Source: Labrenzia sp. PHM005
GTDB lineage: Bacteria; Pseudomonadota; Alphaproteobacteria; Rhizobiales; Stappiaceae
NCBI RefSeq assembly: GCF_006517275.1
Contig: NZ_CP041191.1
Coordinates: forward strand, 3,963,001-4,027,000
Length of the DNA: 64,000 bases
Reading direction: 5' to 3'
The notes under the pieces were generated by a model that was not told the DNA's origin, did no database searches, and was given only the letters and a program-made list of their open reading frames with translations. Below are positions 35,396-45,093 of the stretch, in pieces. The translations under genes and the position numbers were made by a program. Within the stretch, counting starts at the first letter, position 1, and every line of letters starts with the position of its first letter.

Positions 35396-36409
35396 CTAGA
35401 ACCCCGCGATCCGTTCAACGAACCAAAACGCAGATAGGCTGCCAATTCCATAAGCAACACTGGTCGATCCGATATGTCCTGGCGTGCGCATCGCACGTAT
35501 AAGCGCCGGCATAAACATTTTGAGAAGCGCAGCAGTCACCAAGATACATGCGATAAACAGCAATTGCCCTGCTTCCACTCCCAGATTGAAAGACAGGAGC
35601 GCCAAAGGTACATCGTCGTCCGGAAGGCCGATTTCAGCGAGCGCACCGGCAAAGCCGAACCCGTGCAGCAATCCAAACGAAAACGACACGATCCAAGGAA
35701 ACTTTTCCGTCAGACGATCTTCATCATTGTTTCTTTGCAGCAACTCCGATGCCAGGAACATGATAGATAGGGCGATCACAGCTTCGACCGGCGGTCCGGG
35801 CAACGTGAAGACACCCAGAGTGGAGATCGCCATTGTAATGCTGTGCGCTATGGTGAAGGCGGTCACGGCCCCGACAAGCTTCCACTTCTCCCGGATCAGC
35901 AGCAAAAGCGCAAAAACAAAAAGAAGATGATCGAGCCCTTCCAGGATGTGATCGACACCGAGTGCAAAATAGCTGCGGAGAATTTCGAAGAATCCGGGAT
36001 CGGCTGGAATGACAAACGACGGCAGGCCTGGCGTCAGGCGTTGGGTTGCGCTTTTGTCTGAGGCAAGCTCAAACCGGACGAGGACATCAGTCTGGGTTGC
36101 ATCAAGTCCTGGGATCGCAATAGTGCCACCGGCAAGTCCTCCCGGACATACCGTTACCCATTGTACAACCCAGGCAGTGCCATCGAATGCTGGATCCGGC
36201 GCAGACCTCCGATCACAATTCTCCGGAAGGTCAGTACCGATCGCCATTGGATGTCCGCGAACACCCGGCTTTCGCCATAGAACACGCCATTGGTCTCCAT
36301 CTACATACTGGAGCTCCAGGTATCCGGGTTGTAGAGCGTGTCCGTGTACTTGCGGAGCGCCGATTGAACCAGACAACAATATGAGCAAGCCGAAAAAGAA
36401 ACGCTTCAT
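35396..36409 (-). CDS. HupE/UreJ family membrane protein with N-terminal exported domain
   Basis: 337 residues: signal peptide (FFGLLILLSGSIGAPQVHGHA), a periplasmic beta-type domain to about 140 (LQPGYLELQYVDGDQWRVLW), then six or so membrane helices with the HupE/UreJ signature residues: DHILEGLDHLLFVFALLLLI, AFTIAHSITMAISTLG, PVEAVIALSIMFLASELL, FGLLHGFGFAGAL and LSFNLGVEAGQLLFI. Such proteins have been proposed as metal (nickel-type) transporters, but the extended form with an exported domain is not defined. It overlaps the prolyl isomerase gene by 4 bases and is convergent with DUF3604 copy A. Confidence 0.85.
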   Translation of the reverse strand: MKRFFFGLLILLSGSIGAPQVHGHALQPGYLELQYVDGDQWRVLWRKPGVRGHPMAIGTDLPENCDRRSAPDPAFDGTAWVVQWVTVCPGGLAGGTIAIPGLDATQTDVLVRFELASDKSATQRLTPGLPSFVIPADPGFFEILRSYFALGVDHILEGLDHLLFVFALLLLIREKWKLVGAVTAFTIAHSITMAISTLGVFTLPGPPVEAVIALSIMFLASELLQRNNDEDRLTEKFPWIVSFSFGLLHGFGFAGALAEIGLPDDDVPLALLSFNLGVEAGQLLFIACILVTAALLKMFMPALIRAMRTPGHIGSTSVAYGIGSLSAFWFVERIAGF

Positions 36410-37251
36410 TCCGATGCGTCTCCAATCAATCCATTTCCCGGATAAGTAATTGTATATTGGGCCAGCAGACGCTGGTACTGCGCTTCCGCAAATGTATTGA
36501 ACTGGTCTTCTCGCCAGTCCCGCACCAACTGCTCACGTATGGTTTCAAGGTCTGGCAAATCAGCGGGTTCATATTTAGCAACACGGACCAAATGCATGCC
36601 ATATCCGGATTGAACCGGACCGTTCCAAGACCCGGGATTTAGCGTCCCAATCCGATCAAAAAAGCCTTGCCCAAATGTGCGATCCACCAAAGCGCCGGTC
36701 GTCAGTGGCAATCGCTTGGGCAGCATGATCGCTTTCCCCACTGACAGCGGATCAGCGCCCTCACCAAGAGCGGCTTGAGCCCGAGTGACATCTTCCTGGC
36801 TCGCAGTCTCTCCCAGATACACTTGTTCGAAACTTAACGAAGGTTCCGTCTGGTATTTCCCGGCATTGATCTCGAAATACGCCTTAAGTTCTTGATCTGA
36901 TGGCGTGAGGCCCGCAGCTGCTGATCTGGTCAGGAAATCTATTTTTTGGCGCAGCCGACGACGGATAACCGTATCATCCTGATCAAGCGACAAAGCCAAA
37001 GCCTCGCGCACAAGGACCTCTTCTTTGATGTGGGCATCGACCAGTTGTTTCAATTCGGTCTCATTTGGTGCCCGGCGCCAGACGGATTGAAAACCCAAGG
37101 ACAACCGATCCAGATCATTTTCGCTGACCACAATCGTCGCAGCCGGAAATTCAGGCTTTGAATCCTGAACAGCAGAGTAAAAAGCGAAAATGCCAATGCC
37201 GATGAGGAGAAAATGAAGCAGCGGTTGATTGATCATATTCTTGAAAAACAT
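36406..37251 (-). CDS. Membrane-anchored parvulin-type peptidyl-prolyl isomerase
   Basis: 281 residues with one N-terminal membrane helix (LLHFLLIGIGIFAFYSAV), a SurA-like N-terminal segment (FQSVWRRAPNETELKQLVDAHIKEEVLVREALALSLDQDDTVIRRRLRQKIDFLT) and a parvulin domain (LSFEQVYLGETASQEDVTRAQAALG … GPVQSGYGMHLVRVAKYEP). It should help fold exported proteins near the inner membrane; its 4-base overlap with the HupE/UreJ gene suggests that partner as its main client or collaborator. I recall this HupE-isomerase pair beside DUF3604 genes in other marine Proteobacteria, which would need confirmation. Confidence 0.85.
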   Translation of the reverse strand: MFFKNMINQPLLHFLLIGIGIFAFYSAVQDSKPEFPAATIVVSENDLDRLSLGFQSVWRRAPNETELKQLVDAHIKEEVLVREALALSLDQDDTVIRRRLRQKIDFLTRSAAAGLTPSDQELKAYFEINAGKYQTEPSLSFEQVYLGETASQEDVTRAQAALGEGADPLSVGKAIMLPKRLPLTTGALVDRTFGQGFFDRIGTLNPGSWNGPVQSGYGMHLVRVAKYEPADLPDLETIREQLVRDWREDQFNTFAEAQYQRLLAQYTITYPGNGLIGDASE

Positions 37252-37282
37252 GGCAGATCAGAGAGTTCACTTTGTTAGGCAG

Positions 37283-38371
37283 CTAATTTCTGCTGGCTTT
37301 AGATTGGGCGATGTAGATAGCGACTTGCAACCGAGTTGCAGGTGTCAATTGTGTCCCGCTTTCCAGCATGGATTCTAGCTGCGGTCCAATGAACCAATTC
37401 CGGTGTGCTGAGAACTGCCGTGCAACAGCACCGGCACCGGCTGGACGACGTCTCACAAAGCCGATCAGTGTTTGATCAATGGTGCGCCGGAGTTGATGAG
37501 ATCCAAGTTTGCTATGAATTGCCATGGCCTCCACAACCGTTTCAACCTTGTCCATTGGCTGATTGCGGTCCGCCAGAAAAAGCCTGTCGAGATGCTGGAT
37601 CCCGTGCTCCCTCTCGACTTCTATCAAGGCAGTCGCAACAGCGCCAAGACTGCGGCTTGGTAAGTTTTGACGCATTCGGGCAATCTGCTGCCGAAGGTAT
37701 TGGCCAGCTTCAGGCGTCCGGGACAATCCCAAAAGTAAGGTGTTGATGGGCTCATATTGATAGTCCCTAGCCGATTTGAGAGATGTCAAAAGCCTCTCGA
37801 CCGGCACCGAAACCTTGAGTGCACTGAGTGTTTCGTACGGGACGCGATCTATCTCTTGCAGCGCCAGATTGTGAAGGTCCAGATTACTGTGATTGAGGTA
37901 AATGGAGAGCTTTTCGAGCCGGTCTGGATGATGTGTCTGACTGCGCCACATCCCAGCCTGTTGCAAAACCATATCCAAAAGGCGTTTCCGGTCCGCGTCA
38001 ATGTAAGACAGATATCTCCAGTCTCCCTTTCCATTGAGAGCAAACAAAATGCTGTCTTGGGCGTTCTTTTCAAGTCGATGTCGCGTGGTGGTGTCAACTA
38101 GGAACGGTATCTCCGGATCTTTTACGTCGCCCTTTAGTACACTGGTTATTTTGAACCGGAAGGCTGTTTTCTTGCTCTGCCGGGCGAGAACCAACGCCTG
38201 ACTTTCCAGTATTCTGTCCACCAGTGTTTTGGCTGGTTTATATGTATGGAAAGAACACGCCAATGCTGAGCGCGTAATTGCCATGACCAATAGAACCAGG
38301 ATCGCAATTGAACCGGCTTGACGCATAACTGTTTTCAGCCTGGGCTTTTGCGGGGCTGTCATTTGAAACAT
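37283..38371 (-). CDS. Secreted protein of unknown function, NTR-like and HEAT-like parts
   Basis: 362 residues. Signal peptide with core SIAILVLLVMAITRSALA followed by CSFHTY, whose Cys after the cleavage site and the FRFKITSVLKGDVKDPEIPFLV segment resemble netrin-like (NTR/TIMP) domains. From about 150 to the end the sequence is helical (HNLALQEIDRVPYETL … LTPATRLQVAIYIAQSK), suggesting HEAT-like repeats. The family is not recognised. It lies 31 bases upstream of the prolyl isomerase on the same strand, making a three-gene unit unknown–isomerase–HupE. The start may be any of three Met codons. Confidence 0.65.
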   Translation of the reverse strand: MFQMTAPQKPRLKTVMRQAGSIAILVLLVMAITRSALACSFHTYKPAKTLVDRILESQALVLARQSKKTAFRFKITSVLKGDVKDPEIPFLVDTTTRHRLEKNAQDSILFALNGKGDWRYLSYIDADRKRLLDMVLQQAGMWRSQTHHPDRLEKLSIYLNHSNLDLHNLALQEIDRVPYETLSALKVSVPVERLLTSLKSARDYQYEPINTLLLGLSRTPEAGQYLRQQIARMRQNLPSRSLGAVATALIEVEREHGIQHLDRLFLADRNQPMDKVETVVEAMAIHSKLGSHQLRRTIDQTLIGFVRRRPAGAGAVARQFSAHRNWFIGPQLESMLESGTQLTPATRLQVAIYIAQSKASRN

Positions 38372-38725
38372 CGCCTTTGGAGTTCAATTAACACGAAGAA
38401 CCTACCTCATGAGTATCGTACTACGCTAACCAATGAAAACCTAAGCACAACCGAACAGCGCAATTCTAAGAACTGGGTTTCTTGTCCAAAGGGAAAAAAA
38501 CACGGTTCATTCCTGCCATGGACAACCATTCACTGGGGACTTACGCTCATAGATTGAAGCCTTAAAAGATGCTTCAAATGAAGAATTGATAACCCGGCCT
38601 CAAAGAAGCGCTAACGGAATTTTATAAGCTTGAAACTTCAGGACAATCTTGAAGGATCCCATGGTGGGCATGTTGTAAGCTGAACGGTGTTTTGTCATTC
38701 AGAACAGAAATCTAAGGAAAATGAG
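38372..38725. other. Divergent intergenic region before DUF3604 copy B
   Basis: About 350 bases between the minus-strand unknown gene and the plus-strand DUF3604 copy B. Promoters for both directions must lie here. I see no clear palindrome or gene. Confidence 0.5.
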
Positions 38726-40651
38726 ATGAAGTTTATTTTGCTCCCAGCCGTTTCCTTAGCGCTACTTGCCGGAACAGCATTGGCAAATGACGGCGTGCCA
38801 AGTGAAGAAGCCGCAGAAGGTACGTTCAAGGCGGCGCCTTTTTCGCCTTATGCCAACCGAACCATTCCGGAACGCCCGTTATGGGGGGACACGCATCTCC
38901 ATACCGGCTTGTCGTTGGACGCCGGGGCCTTTGGGAATACTTTGCTTCCCGACACAGCTTGGCGTTTTGCTAAAGGCGAGCAAGTGGTTTCATCGACTGG
39001 CCAGCCTGTCCGCTTGGCGCGCCCGCTCGATTGGATGGTCTTGACTGATCACACAGACCTCATGGGCTTTGCACCGGATCTTCAGGCCGGCAAACCGGGA
39101 GTTCTGGCCGATCCGAAAGGGCGGGAGTGGTATGAAGGCTACTCTAAAGGCGGAGCAGATGCAGGCAAAGCAGCCTTTGACCTGATCACGAACTTCTCTC
39201 AGATGACGCTCCCGGAACTGCTTTTGAAATCCTATAGTCCCGGCGCGGATGCGTTTGCATTTACTTGGGAGCATATTGTCGATGCGGCCGAGCGCCACAA
39301 TGATCCCGGCAATTTCACAGCCTTTATCGGTTTTGAATGGACGTCCGTCCCCAAGGGGTTCAATCTGCACCGCAATGTCATGTTGCGCGACGGTCCGGTC
39401 AGGGCCAAACAGGTCGTGCCACCGGTAACACAACCTCCATATGGCGATACAAACCCGGAAAGCCTCTATAAGTGGCTGGAAATGTATCAGGAAAAAACCG
39501 GTGGGCGGGCCGTTGCCTTTGCTCATAACGGCAATCTGTCAAATGGCTGGATGTTCCCGACGGATGACACCTATCATGGTGGAAAGGTCGATCAGAACTA
39601 TGTCGAGCGCCGTGCAAAATGGGAGCCCCACTACGAGGTCACCCAGATTAAAGGCGACGGCGAAGCCCACCCCGCACTCAGCCCGGAAGATTCATATGCA
39701 GATTATGAAAACTGGGATGTCGGCAATCTGGATCTGACCCAACTGAAAACTCAAGACATGTTGGGCGGTGAATATGCACGCGAAGCGCTGAAGCGCGGAT
39801 TGATGCTGGAAGAAAAATTCGGTGTGAACCCTTACAAGTTTGGCATGGGGGGCGCTACAGACAGCCATACCGCCCTGGCGACCGCGGAAGAAGAGAACTT
39901 TTTTTCCAAGTCAGTCAGTGTCGAGCCCTCGCCGACACGCATTCAGCATCCGTTTGTTAAAAGCGATCTGGGCGAGATACCAGGTCATCTGCTGGTGGCC
40001 TCCGGTTACACTGCAGTCTGGGCAACAGACAACACACGGGCTGCAATCTTTGACGCCTTCAAGCGGCGCGAAACCTATGCCACGACCGGTCCGCGCATCG
40101 GGCTGCGGTTCTTTGGTGGTTGGGAATTCATCGATGACGATTTGCGCACCCGCATGCCAGCCGAAACCGGATACTCAAAAGGAGTTCCCATGGGCGGCGA
40201 TCTTCGCCCGCGTGAAGGCGATGGCGCGCCAAACTTCATGATTTATGCATTGCGCGACCCGATCGGCGCCAATCTTGATCGCATCCAGGTGGTCAAGGGC
40301 TGGCTCGATGCTGACGGCAAGTTGAATGAAAAAGTCTATGACGTTGCCTGGTCCGGTGACCGGGGCGCCGACTCTGACGGAAATGTCCCGGCTGTTGGCA
40401 ACACCGTGGATCTAGAAACAGCAAGCTGGTCAAATACAATCGGTGCATCAGAATTGGCGACGATCTGGTCCGATCCGGATTTCGATCCGGCTGAACGTGC
40501 CTTTTATTATGTGCGGGTATTGGAGATTCCGACACCGCGGTGGGTTGTCTACGACAAGGTTCGTTACAGCATCGACTTGCCGGAAGATGCAAAGTTGACA
40601 CATCAGGAACGAGCCTATTCATCACCAATTTGGTACACCCCTAAGGGCTAA
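38726..40651 (+). CDS. DUF3604 protein (PHP-like metallohydrolase), copy B
   Basis: 641 residues from ATG 38726 with AAGGA upstream; the open frame to 38687 lacks a second site. Signal peptide [20 protein letters not shown]. Landmarks parallel copy [121 protein letters not shown]. The two copies align along their whole length with no large indels, so they came from a duplication, with diverging loops (for example DLMGF for DGMGF). Periplasmic metallohydrolase of unknown substrate. Confidence 0.88.
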   Translation: MKFILLPAVSLALLAGTALANDGVPSEEAAEGTFKAAPFSPYANRTIPERPLWGDTHLHTGLSLDAGAFGNTLLPDTAWRFAKGEQVVSSTGQPVRLARPLDWMVLTDHTDLMGFAPDLQAGKPGVLADPKGREWYEGYSKGGADAGKAAFDLITNFSQMTLPELLLKSYSPGADAFAFTWEHIVDAAERHNDPGNFTAFIGFEWTSVPKGFNLHRNVMLRDGPVRAKQVVPPVTQPPYGDTNPESLYKWLEMYQEKTGGRAVAFAHNGNLSNGWMFPTDDTYHGGKVDQNYVERRAKWEPHYEVTQIKGDGEAHPALSPEDSYADYENWDVGNLDLTQLKTQDMLGGEYAREALKRGLMLEEKFGVNPYKFGMGGATDSHTALATAEEENFFSKSVSVEPSPTRIQHPFVKSDLGEIPGHLLVASGYTAVWATDNTRAAIFDAFKRRETYATTGPRIGLRFFGGWEFIDDDLRTRMPAETGYSKGVPMGGDLRPREGDGAPNFMIYALRDPIGANLDRIQVVKGWLDADGKLNEKVYDVAWSGDRGADSDGNVPAVGNTVDLETASWSNTIGASELATIWSDPDFDPAERAFYYVRVLEIPTPRWVVYDKVRYSIDLPEDAKLTHQERAYSSPIWYTPKG

Positions 40652-40661
40652 CTCAGAATTT

Positions 40662-40701
40662 CTTGGAGGCCGACGTTGCTATTAATGAAACGGCCTCCGA
40701 G
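40662..40701. terminator. Downstream hairpin of DUF3604 copy B (shared element)
   Basis: GGAGGCCG (40665-40672) and CGGCCTCC (40691-40698) form a perfect 8-bp stem, extended by CTT/GAG (40662-40664, 40699-40701) with one G-T pair, around an 18-base loop. It is the counterpart of the element after copy A and is better paired here. No T-run follows. Confidence 0.55.
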
Positions 40702-40854
40702 TTACCACGGCACGACCTCAAGTAGCTCCCGGGGCGTTCGCTAACGGGCCATGAGGGGCATTGCGGTCGATGGAGACCAATGGCCGCATTGGGGCCAATT
40801 GTGATGAAGGACTTGTCCCCCGCCCCCAAATGCTCGCCCGAACTGCAGTCGAAT

Positions 40855-41619
40855 TCAGGCCCCGGGAGAGCGAAGTGGTGAAAGCTCTATACGGCCAACC
40901 ATCGGAAGTTTTATAGAAAGGTCTTTTATGTCAACACCATAAGTAAGACCGAGTAGATTAACTTCAATCCCTTCTTCCCAGGCAATCAACACCCCCAGAA
41001 GGCCTAAAAAAGAGAGCTGATATCCTGTACCGCTCGGTGCTTTGGCCCACAGGCCTGTCTGCAGAAAGTCTTTGCCAACCGCCGTCGGCGGCAGGTCCAG
41101 TCTCAGCTCGGGCGCGACCCGGCCAAGGTGGGCGATGAATGTGTTAGAGTTGGGACCCGGCCATACAGTATACTCATCATCGTGGCGGTAGTGGCGGATG
41201 GCCTCCAGCAGCTTTGGAATCGCGGCTTCGGCTTCCTGGCCGCGAAACTCGGCAATCAAACGAGGCTCTGCACCGAACCAACGACTGTCCGGAGCGCGGC
41301 GAGATGAGGAAACGGCCTTCCCGCCATGGCGCACCCGCCAACCTGTGACCTCGTATGTGGTGAAGTGCGCTGCCTCTGGCGCTTTTATGGATATCCAGCT
41401 GTGGACTCCGAAATAGCCCCGCCAGCTAAATGCCCTTGCAGCGTAGACCTGGATGATGGCTTGCCGTTCGTTTCGCGGATCAGGCGCAATGCCGAGCGGT
41501 GCGCGACTGGCGGTGCTCCAATGTGCCGATGTCGTTTGCACGCCCGACAAGAGCGCAATGAGCCCGAGGCCAAGATTGAGGAGCACGAATCCCGCACTCC
41601 AGATCAAGATCCAACGCAT
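40855..41619 (-). CDS. DUF3750 family protein
   Basis: 254 residues from ATG 41619, chosen because MRWILIWSAGFVLLNLGLGLIALLS is an N-terminal membrane helix; the frame is open further upstream without a usable site. The DUF3750 pattern follows: IIQVYAARAFSWRGYFGVHSWISIKAPEAAHFTTYEVTGW, RWFGAEPRLIAEFRG, WPGPNSNTFIAHLGRVAPELRLDLPPTAVGKDF. The GPNSNTF and VHSW elements are strongly conserved in the family and recall a papain-like (NlpC/P60-related) arrangement, but no activity is established. It lies alone between DUF3604 copy B and the next genes. Confidence 0.82.
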   Translation of the reverse strand: MRWILIWSAGFVLLNLGLGLIALLSGVQTTSAHWSTASRAPLGIAPDPRNERQAIIQVYAARAFSWRGYFGVHSWISIKAPEAAHFTTYEVTGWRVRHGGKAVSSSRRAPDSRWFGAEPRLIAEFRGQEAEAAIPKLLEAIRHYRHDDEYTVWPGPNSNTFIAHLGRVAPELRLDLPPTAVGKDFLQTGLWAKAPSGTGYQLSFLGLLGVLIAWEEGIEVNLLGLTYGVDIKDLSIKLPMVGRIELSPLRSPGA

Positions 41620-41966
41620 TGGTTGTCCAGTGTTCCGTTCTATCGGTTGGTGGCGCCATCTTCCCAACCAGTTATTTCGAAAGCTAATCAAATTCCTGCG
41701 AAAGTGGTTGTTCAGCTGATTTAGTGATCGGCCATGGACACGTTGGATTTCGGCAAAAATCCCAATCGCCAAAGGAAACCGGTTCCAAAGAGGGCTAGCA
41801 CTTCGATGCGAAGGGGATTGCAGAACCCAAGGATTTCGTTGCTGCTAATCGGTGAAACCGCGGTCATTGATGAGAACCGCAGCAAAGGTTTGTTCCGAGC
41901 CCAAAGAAACGATTGCTGCTCTCGCCCCAAAGGACTGCGATGCGAGAATTGGATGACCGCTGATTT
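41620..41966. other. Intergenic region, no gene seen
   Basis: About 350 bases between the DUF3750 gene and the PhnD-like gene, both on the minus strand. Frames on both strands are short and lack ribosome-binding sites. Confidence 0.5.
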
Positions 41967-42707
41967 CTATGGTGGGTTTGGAATTGCCAGGTAGTTTTCC
42001 TTGGCAATCATCGCGATCCCCTTCACACCTAGCAATGACCTATCTTCATCTCCCAAAGACGTTATCGCCTGTTCAACCGCTCCGAAAATCGCCGCGCTCT
42101 GATCCTTCAATGCTGTGATCAGAGGCAGTCCGGGGGTCGGTTCGGTCCAATCAAGTACACGCAGTTGTTTCGCAAACGGCTCATATCGTTCCATCAACCT
42201 CCAAGACTGGGCATCCAGGGACGCAATATCTGCCCGGCCCTCGGCCACTGCGTGCGCGGAATTCAAGTGTTGTTCAGTGTGCAGTCTGTTCTCAAACCAG
42301 AAGCCACGGGGCATCAGGTGCCAGTAGGGCGCTGCGTAACCGGATTGAGAGAAATGCTGATTGTAAGCAAAGCACGCATCTCGATAGGCATCCAACGTAT
42401 CACGGGGATCATCGTCACGGACCACCAGCGCGCTGCGGTAATATCCCGGCGGGCATCCTTCAAGCCCGTAGTCCGGCGTTCCAACGAGCGCGACATCTTC
42501 ATGCAGCCATGTCCGAAACGGCATACCGCAAGTCTGGCTGAGCACCAGTTTCGGGTCCCGCCAGACAGAAAACTCTTCGGCGTCCTGGGACAGGGTTTCG
42601 GGGCTGTCGATGCCACGTTCGCGTAAAGCGGTGCGGATCAAGGCCCAGAACCGGTTATGAGCACCGACCAACTGAGGGCGCTGATACATCATGAGGTTTG
42701 CGATCAT
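41967..42707 (-). CDS. PhnD/transferrin-like binding-protein domain without signal peptide
   Basis: 246 residues. The middle and C-terminal parts match phosphonate-type binding proteins (LVLSQTCGMPFRTWLHEDVALVGTPDYG, SALVVRDDDPRDTLDAYRDACFAYNQHFSQSGYAAP, HLNSAHAVAEGRADIASLDAQSWRLMERYEP). Unlike transport proteins it has no signal peptide: the ATG (ATC GCA AAC CTC) begins 15 bases after the TPR gene stop and leads straight into the domain. It should therefore be cytoplasmic, where such domains act as sensors or enzymes. The paired TPR protein is its likely partner. Confidence 0.75.
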   Translation of the reverse strand: MIANLMMYQRPQLVGAHNRFWALIRTALRERGIDSPETLSQDAEEFSVWRDPKLVLSQTCGMPFRTWLHEDVALVGTPDYGLEGCPPGYYRSALVVRDDDPRDTLDAYRDACFAYNQHFSQSGYAAPYWHLMPRGFWFENRLHTEQHLNSAHAVAEGRADIASLDAQSWRLMERYEPFAKQLRVLDWTEPTPGLPLITALKDQSAAIFGAVEQAITSLGDEDRSLLGVKGIAMIAKENYLAIPNPP

Positions 42708-42722
42708 TTCAGGCAGGCCCCT

Positions 42723-44417
42723 TCAGCCGGAACAACAGTTTGATTTTGAAAAATCTTCAACCTGTTTACGGCACAGGCAGGAGGATGTGATTGGAACGTC
42801 GGTTTTGGCCAATGCCTGGGTGAGCTTTTCTTCAAAGACCAACAATTCATCGATGTCGCCACGCTGACGCAGACATTCGACGAACCCGTGCAAAGCCCAG
42901 ACATTGTCCGGGTGTTGCGCGCATCGTTGCAGTTCATTGTTCAGGCCCAGATCAGCTCGGTACACCTGCTCGGCCTCTTCAAAATGTCCCTGTTCGGACA
43001 ACAGCGCCGCAAGCGCGTGGCGCGGCGGGTGCATCCAGGCCCATGGCTCGGTATATTCAAGGTTGTCATCACGCTGCACGCTTTCGCGCAACGCTGCAAA
43101 GGCCACTTCATAGTTGCCCTTGTGATACTCTAGCTCTCCCTCAAGCATCTTTTCGCCCACGGCCAACGTTGAACGAGCGGTATTGTTAAAGAACTTACGA
43201 TCCAGGGGGATCCGATCGACAGCCTGAAAGAATTGTCGTTGCTCTTCCTCAGCGGCTTCAAAATTATTCAGTGCGGCGTGTGCAACACCTTTGGCGTAAT
43301 GGTGCATCGCGGTTGAAACACAAAAGAGCACCTGATCGTCCGGCATGGGGGCGTCTACGATATCCTGCCATCGGCCAAAGCGAACCAACACATGCATCTT
43401 CATGGAGAAATATCCCTCCATCGTGATTGCCATTTGCGGGCGATCCGGTGCGCTTAAAACCTCTTTGGACAAGGTGGCGCACATCTGTTCAGCGGCAGCG
43501 ATAGCGGGTTTGAATTGGCCAAGGTACATGCAGGTGTACATCATCAGATGCAGGTCATGGCATCGTGCTGTGGTGTAGAAATTAAACGGCCCTGCGTAAT
43601 CAACATACATGTTGTCGGCCCGGATCGCCTTTTCGCTGGCGATCTTTGCTTTCTCATACTCACCACACAGCACATAAGTGTGCCCCGGCATGTGATTCAT
43701 ATGGCCTGCATCCGGGCAAAGTGTGCCCAGAATATCCGCGGACCGCATGGCGCGTTCAGGTTCATCCGACATTTCAGTTGCGTGAATGTGTAGATGCAAA
43801 ATGGCCGGATGCTGAGGTGTTCCTGCGGCATCGTGCATGGCGATGGAACGCTCGATTACATCCATTGCTTCCAGTGTATCCGCATTCTGCGCTGGGATAC
43901 CCTTTTTCACGTTCCACAATTGCCAGGGCGTGCGGGTCATGAGGGCTTCGGCAAAAATTGCCATGACATCATGATCATCGCGATTGGCATAATAGACCCG
44001 CCGCATCGCGCTGGCGTAGTCGTCATCCCAGCGATCGAATTCTTCACCCGATACCGCATACGGTTTTTGGAACCGCTGCGCCAATGCCTCCACAAGCTGG
44101 TTTTCAAGGGCACTCGCCCGGTCGGCAGATTTGCGTGCCAATTGGATATGATCGCAACACAGCCGCGTTGCAGCATTCGCTTCGGCTTCGCTGAATTGGC
44201 GCCAGACATTGTTGTAAAACGGCCCCGATCCATAGGCCACGCCCCAATGCGCCATGACGCAGTCCGGATCATGTTCAAGCGCCTTTAGAAAGCACTTCAC
44301 ACCTTCTTCGTGATTAAACCCGTAACACCAGTTCAATCCAATGTTAAACCAGCGCTGCGCCTCGTCGTTCTGAGTGGATATCTGTTTTGTGTGGGCGCCA
44401 AGATCAAATCTGTCCAT
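42723..44417 (-). CDS. TPR protein with conserved His-rich core and Cys-rich tail
   Basis: 564 residues, no signal peptide. N-terminal TPR (AQRWFNIGLNWCYGFNHEEGVKCFLKALEHDPDCVMAHWGVAYGSGP), a conserved middle with HLHIHATEMSDEPERAM, then DAGHMNHMPGHTYVLCGEYEKAKIASEKAI, and C-terminal TPRs. The His cluster (HLHIH … HMNHMPGH) is a recurring feature of this protein type and could bind metal. The last 20 residues hold five Cys (SCLCRKQ…CC). It precedes the PhnD-like gene by 15 bases on the same strand. Function unknown. Confidence 0.75.
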   Translation of the reverse strand: MDRFDLGAHTKQISTQNDEAQRWFNIGLNWCYGFNHEEGVKCFLKALEHDPDCVMAHWGVAYGSGPFYNNVWRQFSEAEANAATRLCCDHIQLARKSADRASALENQLVEALAQRFQKPYAVSGEEFDRWDDDYASAMRRVYYANRDDHDVMAIFAEALMTRTPWQLWNVKKGIPAQNADTLEAMDVIERSIAMHDAAGTPQHPAILHLHIHATEMSDEPERAMRSADILGTLCPDAGHMNHMPGHTYVLCGEYEKAKIASEKAIRADNMYVDYAGPFNFYTTARCHDLHLMMYTCMYLGQFKPAIAAAEQMCATLSKEVLSAPDRPQMAITMEGYFSMKMHVLVRFGRWQDIVDAPMPDDQVLFCVSTAMHHYAKGVAHAALNNFEAAEEEQRQFFQAVDRIPLDRKFFNNTARSTLAVGEKMLEGELEYHKGNYEVAFAALRESVQRDDNLEYTEPWAWMHPPRHALAALLSEQGHFEEAEQVYRADLGLNNELQRCAQHPDNVWALHGFVECLRQRGDIDELLVFEEKLTQALAKTDVPITSSCLCRKQVEDFSKSNCCSG

Positions 44418-45093
44418 AAAACCTCTCTAGGGCCTCGGTTTTAAACCCTTTCGTTTTCCCGTCACAGTGGATGAATTGAAGTAATTGGACAAGCAACCGG
44501 ATTAGCGCCTGCACAAGTAAATGTCTGAGTGTATAAATTCTGATAAAACAAAGGGTTGTGTGGCATCATATGATCTTCACAAGCAGACATTGGAGAACTC
44601 GCGGCGAAAGTTAGTAAACTCCGCTAAACGAGCACTGAGACGATGCGCAACAAACGTCTACTTCCCGCCCTGATGAGCCTCTGACGAGCCGCAACGAACG
44701 GCAGCTATTTGGCTGTCCAACTTGGATCACCTATCTCCTAAATCGGAGTGCAAAGCAGATGTTCGGTGCAAACAGGTTTGTTGGCTACGATAGACAAAAA
44801 ACCAAACGCGCCTCCTCGCCCCTCACCAATTTCGTCTAAAGGCATCCTTTGGAAGCCGGCTGGCAATTTTAGAGTTGGTATGGGGATACTTCGAAGGGTT
44901 TCAAAACACTCAATAATTTCGTTTGTGTGCGGTCTAAGCTCAATTTGAGCAGCCAACCTCTATATTTTGGAAGTTGCCGCTTTCATCTCGTTCAAATTGT
45001 TCATATCGACACTGCGCGACTGGATTCCAGGCATGCTTACAATTGGGAAAAGGACTTCCGAGCTGATTGCCCAAGTGGACAAACTCCCCACCG
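44418..45093. other. Intergenic region, no supported gene
   Basis: About 675 bases. A 72-codon minus-strand frame near 44738-44956 has no ribosome-binding site or recognisable domain. No repeats or terminators were convincing. Confidence 0.5.

Noticed and set aside
44738..44956. 72-codon frame on the minus strand in the gap before the amidase
   Set aside because: No ribosome-binding site, no recognisable domain and a composition not typical of the neighbouring genes.
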